Shown here: positions 11,201 through 23,200 of the stretch, piece by piece | Position numbering within the stretch: position 1 is the stretch's first letter | How the letters are laid out: every line of letters begins with the position of its first letter | Origin: Hydractinia symbiolongicarpus | Lineage: Eukaryota > Cnidaria > Hydrozoa > Anthoathecata > Hydractiniidae | Direction of reading: 5' to 3' | Assembly (NCBI RefSeq): GCF_029227915.1 | Contig: NC_079875.1 | Location: forward strand, 22,623,001-22,687,000 | Length of the DNA: 64,000 bases | The notes under the pieces: generated by a model | Told to the model about the DNA's origin: nothing | The model's database searches: none | The model's input: only the letters and a program-made list of their open reading frames with translations | Program-made: the position numbers and the translations under genes

Positions 11201-14200
11201 GCTTTTTATAAACATGAAGATATGTCATGAAGAGGTTACATGTTGTTATTTTGTAGATTTTTCCTTCTTTTTTAAAATATTGTGTGCTTTTAATATGTTT
11301 TTTTTGAATTCTAGGCTGCAATTGCAAACATACAGCAGCAACGTCAGTCAAGAGCCAATTTTGCACGAGCCTCAGTGAATGATAATGATTTGGTATGTGT
11401 ACATCCTTTCTCCATTGAAGTAATTTTTTCTCTGGTATTGTGCTTTACGTTACTTTAACTATATTTAGAAAATGCATGTATACAGAAAGACGTTGCAAGC
11501 ATTGATCTACCCAATATCTAGTAAGATCTTTTCTTATTGTTAAAACTGTCTAAATGAAAAAAAAGAATTGTTTTCGTATACTATGAATTTAGCAGCTGAT
11601 TCTCCATCTTCTTTCATACTCATCAATAACTTTAAGTACTGTAGGCATTTAATTGTTTACCTTTAGTAATGTGACTAAACTGCAATATTTTTAATATTCG
11701 ACAACCAGAAAACGAAACTGAACTTGGTTGGGTTACACTGCTGATGTCTATATGGTGGGGTTTGACATCGTGTTATGTAGTTATTAGTTATTCACAAATG
11801 ACGTGTATATTTCCAAGAAATACAAGCACGTTCAACATAATTTCCATTTTCACTTTTTTGAATCATAGTATTTGTTTCTGTAATTAGACTTCGTTAAAGT
11901 ATGCTTTTGTTGCAGGTACGACTCCGCACACATTTGAAAAGTTCTCAGCACAACATCCAGTGTATTGTTATGAATGTGAAAACTTATTGTGGGGGTTAGC
12001 AAGGCAAGGATTAAAGTGTTCTGGTAAGTAGTACATGTTGTGTTATAAGTGAAAAAACCTGGATATACTAAATATTAAATGCAATGACCTTTTTTAGAAT
12101 GTGGTGTAAAATGCCACGAAAAGTGCAAGGACCTGTTAAACGCTGACTGCTTGCAAAGTATGTAACTTTATAGTCAATTCTTTGTAGCAATTTTAATTGT
12201 TATTGTTTTTTATTTTTGTTGTTTTTTTACATCACTTTTTATATATTTAGCTGCTTTGGAAAAATCCATGAAGATTAAAAATAAAATACAAACGCAAACA
12301 ATATGGCGGCGTAACAGTAAAACTAACATCTTTAACAATAACTTTTAATATTAACAAATTTTAGTAGATTCTTTAATGACGATTAAATTTAAACCATCTG
12401 TACACGAATTTTAAATTGAGTTAACTTAAAACTATAGCTTAAACGAATCCACGAAAACATACTCTTTTACTTTTTGTTCTTGTTTTAGGAGCTGTTGAAA
12501 AGTCATCGAAACAAGGAGCCGACCACATTGCAAAGGCTAAGTTATCTCACATACGTGACAAAATGGAACAGCGTTGCATTGAAAAACATGAAATATTCGA
12601 TATGATTAGGTATTTAAAAAAGTACTTTATGACCCCCCCCCCCCCTCCCAGTTTTTGAATTTGGTGTTGTACGGTTTCGATGTCATTAAGTTGACCATAA
12701 CTGTCAGTCTAAAAAGTCATTCCTTCACAGAACCAACAATATTACCATTTAGTCCTACCGTTTTTCATCAGTATCATCTTTGTTATATATTTCAGAGACA
12801 TGTTCTCTATACAAGACAGTGACGATCGCAACCTTGTTGATGCAGTCAAGCAGAATATATTAGATGGTTCATCAAAATGGTTTGCAAAGATTGCTATCAC
12901 TGGTAAAAAAACTTGTTGTTATGAGGGCTCAAAATATCTTTTTAATAATAGCCGTATTCCGTCTGTCTGTCTCTGCGTATGTCATGGAAACACGAATATC
13001 AAATGCGATATATTTTTATCCACTTTGTTGCGATGGGTAAATTTAGAGGACGGGCGAACCCGTGGATTTTTCAACGTGCAACTACTAGTCTCTATAATAA
13101 TACCCGTCGTCTGTTGTTTGTCTTTCTGTTACGGAAATACAAATTGCGATAAATAAAGGACGGGCGAACACGTGGATTTATCGACGGGCTACTGACTAGC
13201 CTATATAATATTCTACGTATACGTAAAATGGTACCGCAAGTAGCGAGACACATGCAATGCGGTATAAAAAGGACGGTCGAACTCGTGTATTCTTCTTGCA
13301 ACATCTTGTAGCGTTTTTCAAAAAAGAAAGTATTATTTTGATGTTATTTATTTACAGTTTTTTATTTAATATTTTGAATTTTTTTATTATTATTTTTTGC
13401 TACTATTAGCACTTTGGTTACGATAATTCGGTAAACGTAATTTTTATTTTATTTTAGTGTTAAGTGCTCAGAATTTAATTGCTAAAGATAAAGCAGGTGC
13501 GTGCTTTTGATTCTATGGTTTAAATAAAAATGTAAATACATAATAAAATAAAACGTTATGATATATGCTTTGTTTTGTTTCAAGGCACGAGTGATCCGTA
13601 TGTTACTGTACAAGTTGGTCGCGTAAAGAAACGCACGAAAACTATCCCGCATAATTTGAATCCTATGTGGAACGAAGTGTTCAATTTGTGAGTTTTTATT
13701 TCGAAATCATTTTCATTTTTAAATACAGCATTTGTTGGTCTGGTCTTAATTTTTATGTTCAATTTTAGTGGAAAAGAAGTACAAACTGGATTATATTTCG
13801 TTTTCCTTAGTTTAAAAGCACAAAATTAAATGAAATTCGAACAAAAAGTTAAATAGAATTCGAACAAAAAAATGAATGAAATTCGAACAAAAAATTAAAT
13901 GTAATTCGAACAAAAAATTAAATGGAATTAGAACACAAAATTAAATAGAGTTCGAACACAAAATTAAATGGAGTTCGAACACATTAGATGGAATTGGAAC
14001 ACAAAATTAATAGAATATAATAAGTTAAAGACTTGTCTGAGCTAGCTAAAAATATACGACACTTTGTGTGCGCAAAAGGTATATAAATTACTTAAACTAT
14101 ATTTTACATATGTTGTATTTTCCCGTGAACTTTTTAAATTTCAGCAAAGCTGCTGATAAACTGCATAAAAAAAATGTTTAACCCATCTCAAATCCTGAGC

Positions 14201-17200
14201 TTATGTATACGCTTGTTATGTTTACTTTAGTGAGTGTCATAACTCGTCAGACAGAATAAAAGTTCGGGTGTGGGATGAAGACTACGATTTAAAAGCCCGT
14301 GTTCGACAGAAGTTCACCAGAGAACCGGACGAATTTCTTGGTCAAACTATAATCGAAGTGCGAACACTTAGCGGCGAAATGGATGTATGGTATAATCTGG
14401 GTAGGTTAGCTTAGTATCCTCGAGCCATATCGAAAAGCCTACAAGGTCTTCTCCAATTAAGAAAATGTAATAAAGAACAGTACCCAAAGTGTTTTTTAAG
14501 ATCTAATACCACTCTCCAAATTCATTAAGCAAAAAATAATGTTATTTAAGAAATATATATGTTTATCTGTATTACCGTATACGTCTGTCTGCCACGCAAA
14601 ATGGTAATCGAAGTACCGAGACACACGAAATGCGGTAAATAAAATACGGGCAAACACGTGGATTTATCCACGGGCCACCGTCTAGTTATTTTAAATTATG
14701 TCATTTTTTTACCAAAGATGCTTTTTGTATGCCAAGTTTGTCAAGACTAACAGAAATAATATCATGTGTTTGTTATCTAAAATAGTCAAGTCTTAGTGCT
14801 TTGGTTGACCTGATTAAGTCTGTTTCGCAGTGACACATCTGATGTGAGGTTAAAGTGGCATATTTTTTTACTGTAAATTTAATTTTGATTTTCGCTGCGT
14901 TTAGAGAAACGAACTGACAAATCTGCTGTGTCTGGTGCAATTCGACTTCATATAAGCATCGAGATTGAAGGCGAGGAAAAACTTGTTCCTTATCATACGC
15001 AGTATACGTGTCTCCATGAGGTATGGTAAATCTTATAAATGCTTTCTTGTTTGTGAAACACATTTTTGTTCTATACATTCCTTTTTTTTGTTGTTGCAGA
15101 TCTTATTTCAGTATCTATATGAGAAGAATAACGACGAGGTTGTCATACCCAAAACGTATGGTGTGAGTAGATTAATAGTTCTGATACTATCTATCTACTT
15201 TGCTTTGTTGCGATGGTATAGTTTTGATACTATCTATCTACTTTGCTTTGTTGCGATGATATAGCTCTGAGACTATCTATCCACTTTGCTTTTTTGCGAT
15301 GATATAGCTCTGAGACTATCTACTTTGCTTTGTTGCGTTGGTATATTTCTGATACTATCTATCTACTTTGCTTTGTTGCGATGATATAGCTCTGAGACTA
15401 TCTATCTACTTTGCTTTTTTGCGATGATATAGCTCTGGGACTATCTACTTCGCTTTGTTGCAGTGGTATATTTCTGATACTATCTATCTACTTTGCTTTG
15501 TTGCGGTGATATAGCTCTGAGACTATCTATCTACTTTGCTTTTTTACAGGGTATAGTTTTGATATTATCTATCTACTTTGCTTTGTTGCAGTGGTATGTT
15601 TCTGATACTAATTATCTACTTTGCTTTGTTGCGGTGGTATAGTTCTGACACTAGCTATCTTTTTTGCTTCGCTGCAGTGGTATATTTCTGATACTTTCTA
15701 TCTATCTATCTACTTTGTTTTGTTGCGGTGGTAAAACAGAACAATTTCTTTCTTTTTTTTCAGGACGATTCGTGGAAAGTTTACTTCAACGAGCCGGCGT
15801 TGGAAATTGTTAACGAGTTTGCTATTCGCTATGGCGTAGAAACTATATACCAAGCTATGACGTATGTTTTTAAAACATTTATATATTTGTGGATGTATAC
15901 TTACAATTTTGTTGCTTAGCGAGAAAGAATACTTTAGTTTATTCAAACACATTTTTACTTTAAAATTTGGATTATATATTACATGTAGACTCTGTATTTT
16001 TTTTTTACTTTTGGTTTCAGTCATTTTTCGTGTCTTGCGGCACACTACAACGAACAATATGTACCAGCATTGATGAGCACCTTGTTAGCAAATATCAACG
16101 CCTTTTACGCCCACACCACCGCCACTTCAGCATCTTCTGCCAAAACCAGGTTTTCAGCTTCCAATTTTGGGGTATAATTTTGTAAATTTTTCTTTATTTT
16201 TTATTTTTTTTCTCTCTCTTATTAGTTATCTATTTTTAGAAAGCAAGATTCGAAAAGATATTAAATCAATTGCACAATCAACTACGCATCGATTTATGTC
16301 AGTACAGGGTAAGTGAATTATAAGGTTGACGCCGTCGTGTTTATCGTTGCTGTCGTCGTTGTTGTCTTCGATGTTATCGTCGTCGTTGTTGTCGACGTTG
16401 TTGTCGTCGTGGTTTTTGTTATCGTCGTCGTTGTTGTCGACGTTGTTGTCGTCGTGGTTTTTGTTATCGTCGTCGTTGTTGTCGACGTTGTTGTCGTCGT
16501 CGTTGTTGTCGACGTTGTTGTCGTCGTGGTTTTTGTTATTGTCGCCGGTGGTTGTATGCTGTAAACATTTTTTTCTCTTTTAGGCATTATTTCCAGTCTC
16601 GAACGAAGTAAGATTATCAGATTTAAAATCGACAGTTGACTTGCTAACCAGTATCACGTTCTTTCGTATGAAGGTAGGAGACATTATTTGTACAATTTAC
16701 TATATATAGCACGTGCGTTCTTTATGTTCTTGAGTTTAAAATAATATAATATAATTTTTCTTTTTCTTCATTTCGCTGAATTTTTTTCTCAAAATGCACT
16801 GGTATACTAATATCACTCAGCGGTCAACGAGAAGAACGAGTATATATAAAAATATATTTAAAAGAGGGTTATTAAAAGTTTCTAAGAAAAATTGAAAAAG
16901 ATATACGAATCACAATGTCAACCTTGTTAAATTCACCATGCTGTTATTCTTTTTTTAGGTCCAAGAATTCAATGCCCCTCCAAGAGCCGCTCACGTTGTA
17001 ATGGAATGTGTCAAGGTAAGAATTTTTTTTTTCTTTTTTTTCTTGATTACAATCTACTTGTATGTGCTATGATCAGAATTTTATCTTATAGAACTGTATT
17101 GAATCGAATTTTCATTTTTTGTATTCCAATTGTCTTATGTTGAGTGACGAGGGTGACAAATTGGAACTAGAAGACGCCGCTAGCACAAACGCTTCTCATA

Positions 17201-20200
17201 CTTTAGAATTCTGGGTGAAACTCATTCGTTTGATTGTGAGTGTGGTTGAGGAAGATCGAGATGTTTACACGAATATTTTAAACCAGTATGTTGATGTGTT
17301 GATTGAGTAAAAAGCTGCGTAATTTTTTGTCCATTCGTTCTTATTTCTATGGGTTTTTTTAGATTTCCGTCTGATTTAAACGTAGGCGAGCTTAGTGCGT
17401 ATTGTATGTGGAAGTTATTTGGGAACAGTCTAAAAGACTTTTTATCTGGTAAATATTTTTTTTGCAGCACTCGTGATTTTGTTTTTTGGTAGTTATGGGA
17501 AAGCTCAGTAAAACCCGGGGATTGTACGATAAGGGTCTATCGCAACGTGAATAAGTTGTTTTGTTTGTAAGGCTTATCTTAGCCTTTGTGATTAATATTT
17601 GTACACTAGTAAAAATTTATGGAGATGTACAAACATTTATATATATATTTATTTTACTGTTTAACTAATTTTCTACATAATCAACTTTTTACTTTGCCTT
17701 TTTAGAACAACAGAAGCTACCAACATGGACGAATACGGATTATATGAATCTTTATTTCAAGGTAAAGAAGCACTTAATATGTATTGTTTTTATGTTAGAG
17801 AAATTGTTTTGTAGTGTGAATTTAACCTAAAAAATCTAATCCACAGTATTTTCTGCTAACTATCGCGTGTGTATTGATGTTGCAGGTGAAAGGGTTGTTT
17901 AGCCAGCATGTAGAAAACGTTCCAGAATATGAAAAGAAAACTCCAGAATACATATTGTAAGTCGTATGATTTTTGAATTTTTGTTTTTAAACCTTTTTGT
18001 AAGTTATCCCGAAAGCTATAATGAGGTTTTTACAAGTCAGTAATATTGCAGAAATGGCATTTTTAACGTAACGAATGCAAAAGATTCGCAAATTTATTTA
18101 CTTTTGATTTTGTTAAAAGACAGATTCGCGAAAATCAAAAATTCGGTGAGTAACTATCGAAATTAGACTTTCGAATGTTTATAACGAATTATAAAAAAAC
18201 CCGACATTTTAACAATGTTTATTTATCTCATCTGCTTAGGTGGTTTGAACCATTTATTATGATGTGGTTGGACGAAAATGATGACCTGTCGATGGAATAT
18301 TTGTACAATGCAATCGAGAAAGACAAAAAAGATGGCGTATGCTATTCTGTTTTTTCTACTCTCACTTTCTTTAAAATATTTTACCTTTTTGTGTGGTTCG
18401 TCATGTTTTTTAAAACTAAAGTTTTCTAAAACAACATTACTTGACATTCATTTAGGATAAGATTTCATGAACGTGATTGTACTTTTATATTTCCAGTTTG
18501 AAAAAAGTTCGGATGAAGCGAGGTACTCCTCCTCCGTTGTGGACATTTTTTCTTCGCTTGTTCAGGTACACAATATTATTTTGTTATTGAACATGATCTT
18601 TACCTTCGATGTCTTTTCGCTTCTTTTTTCGAAATACTGAAGCTTTTCTTTCATTTTGCGCTTTTTAGGAGATAAGTTCGCTTGCGTGAATAGATTTCGC
18701 TTTTTTTTCGATAACGATTGTTAAATAAAGTCAATTTTTGTAGAAAGTTGTTGTTCTTCTGCTATAGAGCTTGGATATCATCAAGAAATTAGATTGTCCA
18801 GCAGCGGATATCGAAATGCGGTTAATGGATCGTTTCTCACTGGTAACAAGCTGTTTTACAAATAGATTATATAACAAACACCCCTTTTGACAATAGACAA
18901 CCCTAGTTGTGTATAGATACTTCTGTATATTTACACATTTCTCTTTTGGTTCTATTTTTTAGACTGTCACCAAAGTGTTGCTGCAATATTGCGAACTTAT
19001 CTCGCAGATTTTCGAAAAAATCTGTCATTGCAGTATCGTTGTGAGTACACGTCTTTACACGCCTCTTTTGCAAGCTCGTGCGTGCGTGTGTCGTGTAATT
19101 GTCACGTGAATTGTGGGGTTTAAACTAACAACTAACTACATCCTAAATATTTAGAGTTATCTTTACATATTATAAAGGTTTGTACTCACTATGATACAAT
19201 TTTTTAAAAAAACTTGACCATGGTGCATATTTGATCGAGTGTTTGCAATGACTTTGTTTTTCGTGCCTCCGTGTTGATGTTGCGTCGTTCTTGTAGGTAC
19301 ATCAAAAAAGATTGGATGATACAACTAATGCAAACAAGACTGTAAGAATAAACAATAAATAAAACAATAAAACATTAGTATTAATAAATAAAGTAAGGAG
19401 TAAAAAAATAAAGACATTAGCAAGCTTTTTACTGGAAAAAATTAAAAAAAATTTACTGATACAAATTTTTGGAGTATTCTTGAGATGTCTTTGTTTTTTA
19501 AAAAAATTTAATTCATATAACACTTTAAACGCACTAACCAATTTTTTTGTTTATAAAATTTTAATCCGTAATTTATATCCACAATGTTTATATTATTATG
19601 TGATTGAATGTCGTAAAATCTCTGTATCGTCTCGCCTCTATGCCATACGAAATAAAAAAATAAAATTTGTTAATGAAATATATTTTAATAATTTAAAAAA
19701 ATTTCGTTGATAAGTTTTGGGATCTATGTGATGCTTATGAAAATCAGAAAAAAATTACAAACTTTAAAAACTGTCAACTGTCTTTTTGTGTTCATGTTTA
19801 TTTCCATAAGCCAAATAATTTTAATACCAAGAGACTAAAAAAAGTTTAGTCAGGAGATTTAGCCTCAATTTTTTCTAGTTTGTGTACCCAGTTTTAACAA
19901 AACATTCCTTGGTACATATTTAGCACAGTTAATATGTTGTGTGTGACTAAGTAATATGTTTGATGTCTGTGTTCACGCTATTTGCAGGCTTGTATCTTGA
20001 TGAACAACATACAGCAAGTGAGAGTGCAATTGCAAAAGGTTTACGAATCAATCGGACCTGAAAAAGTAAGTTTGTTATCCTGATTATTTTCTGGTACATG
20101 AATCATCTTTTTTTAAATAATTTTTAAAGTCAGCATGTTATTCGTTTTTTACGATTGTAAAGTACTCAGTGTCGCATGTCAAAATATATTTTTGTTTATA

Positions 20201-23200
20201 AAGGCGACCGTACGTTAAATTGCGCCACTTAAATAAGTTGTTGTTGCTGGTAATCGTTCAGTGAATCTTCTCTTCTTTCGTATAATGTTTAGATGAATGA
20301 AGAAACGCAGGTTCGTTTCAAAGATGTCCAGCAAAACCTTTCGCAATGCTTGGACGATCTGAGTGTTATGTACGCTACGAGGTAAAGTTCAATGACCAGT
20401 TCTGCGTCAACCTGGATTACGTTTTCCTAGGTGAAAGATGACTAGTTCGGAATAGAGTGGAACGTTAAAGCTCACCTCCCACTCCCAAATAAGTTAATCT
20501 TAAAACGTTCGTAACAAATTAGTGTTAAACAAAAAAAATTCGTTTCGAATATGCATATCGTAAAAACCGCAAATTTAACTTCGGTCACTTTTTTCCGCCC
20601 TATTATAATCGTTTTTTTTATAAACGTATTTCGGTTTTATTCCGATTTTGACGTTTTAACGTTGCTTATGGTGCGCTACTTATATGAAAGGGTCGACTAT
20701 TGCTATTCCCCCGGTTAGGCATTTAAAGAGCTTAACTTGGATGGCGCAATAAAAATTTTACAGTTTTACAATTTCGATCAGCGAAAGGTGAGCTTTAACC
20801 ATAACAAACGAATAGACTGTTTCGAAGAGAAAGTTGATTTGACGAATGATCTGTGTAGTTGATTTTGAATGCATTTAAGTGCTTGCAGTTAGCCTGTTTT
20901 ACCTTTTAGTGTCGCTGATAAAATTCAAGAATGTTGCAAGCTGTTGAACGTACAGCTCTCAAGGTAAGTGTGAACGTGGAAATGTTTTGAACAAATGTTC
21001 TTTTATAATGTTCATCGAAAGTATTGAAGTAAAAGGGGTGAATGATGCCACCATTACAGTCTTCGCTTATCTTTTTGTTTGTTAGTTTGCTAGATTGATT
21101 GTTAAGCAGTTACATTTTATTTATTTTTTTGTTTGTGGTTTCTAGTGTTTTGCAGAAAATGCAGTTAATATGTGATTATTGTTTTTTTGTTTTTAAGGGT
21201 TAAGGGCGGGGCGAACGTGGTATCAGCCAACGAAAGACAACAGATGGATAAAGAAGCTGAAGACGTCATGCATTCATTATTTATTTTCATGGAAGACAAG
21301 TAAGTTAACTGGCGCTTTGTTAACTCGAAAAAAATATTTGTCCAGTCGTAGCATTTGACGAATCTAATCGAAGTGTGGATGGCTTAACTGCAAAGAAATG
21401 CTACTAAGGATGCGCTGTAGTGGTCGCAGTCAAATCTGTACGGGTTAATTATTAATATCTTCACCTTTGATGTTTAGCTTTCCAACATACGCTAAATACT
21501 GCGAAAAACCTGTGCTTAAAAGACTTCTCAAGGTCAGTAAATTGTTTTTAATAAATTTGCTTTGCTCTTTGAGTTCTGCTTACGTTAAATCTAACGCAGC
21601 TGCAAAGTGTTTTGTCATTTTAGAAGATGGAGATTACCGTGTATTTCATTCGTTATTTTAGTTTAAACCTTTAACTTTAACTCCGGATCTGTTTTAGGAA
21701 TTATGGAAGATGGTTTTGAATAGCATTGAGAAGGTTGTCGTGCTTCCACCTCTGCCAGTGGTAAGTTTCTTTTATTTTATCATGACAAAACTCGATTTTT
21801 TTTCGAATTAAAAAACTATGTTTGATAATTCTAACTTACGCGTAATGTTGATATTATTTTAAAAATCGAGTGATGTTTTTTTTCAATCTGAACTTATAAT
21901 TAATGTTATTGATAACTAAAGAATTAATCACATTTTTTGTAATTCGGATAGGCACGAAAAACAACGATATTTTGACTATCTGACTATAGGTTTTATTAAT
22001 ATAAAATCGTTTCAAAAAAGGTAGTTTAAGCAATTTTTTAATCATCAAATGTTATTTCAAAGTGGGTACATTTTTTATCCATAAAAATCATGAGAATGAA
22101 GTTTAAAAAATTTGCTTTTTAAAAAAAAAATCAATAAGCGCTCTGCTGAATTAACCGCCCCTGCCTAATAAGCGCCCCTGTCAAATAAGCACCCCTGTCA
22201 AAGAAGCTCCTCTGCCAAAAAAACGTCCCTGTCAAAGATGAGTCTAAAGTAATAAACGTTCTAAACAATTTACCGGTGCAGGTGCATATGTGCTTGTAGA
22301 TAGCTAGTTGTCACGTATAGATTATTTTTTCAGAAAGATTTTTCTTTAGGATATCGGTTCACAATCGGATTCACACAACTTGAACCCTAGACAGTGTTTC
22401 GTGCTAGAGATTGTCTTGGATATTGTCAAGGTAAATTTGCTTTGTCCCCTTTTTTGGTTGAAGCGACATTTGGGGTGGTTGAATTATTATGGAGATGTGG
22501 TGGGATTACTATGGAGACGTAGTTGATTTATTATGAAGATGTGATTGAATTATTATGGAGATTTTGTTAAATTATTATGGAGATGTGGTTGGATTATTAT
22601 GGAGATCTAGTTGAATTATTATAAAGATGTGATTAAATTATTGTGGAGATGTGGTTGAATTATTTTTTTTTACTGTGTAGAGTTTCTTCCACGCGAACGG
22701 TGATGGTTTAAAGAAGGCTTTTCTTGATAAAAGTCCAGACATCAAATCTCTGCTTTATGCTTTATCTTTATACTCGCAAACAACTGATTCTTTGATCAAA
22801 ACATTTATTGAAACGCAAAACCAACAAAGTGAGTCATGTTTTTTTTATTTTTACTTTGAATCTTCAATATTAATTCTTATCGTAAATTTGTAATACGGTG
22901 AGGATTAGTTGAAATGTGAAGTCAAGAAAGTCGAAAAACAAAAGATCGGGAAAAATAAACCACCAAACAATCTGATTTTGTCAGGAAAATTTCAAGAATG
23001 CGGATAATCCGTGTGTCTTTGTTGTTAGTGGCATATAATAAATTCTCTTTTAACTTTTGATGATAGGTTCGTATTCAAGTGATGACGCCGTTGGGGAGGT
23101 TTACATCCAAATCGATCTGTTCACATACGCCGCATCAGGTGAACATAAAGTCACAGTCAAAGGTACGAAACAATTTTAATAAGGCGGTGGGGAGGGAGTA

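Noticed and set aside
16313-16587. Val-rich, Ser/Leu-rich and Thr-rich ORFs of up to 89 codons
   Set aside because: All arise from a GTC/GTT minisatellite open in several frames on both strands within an intron.
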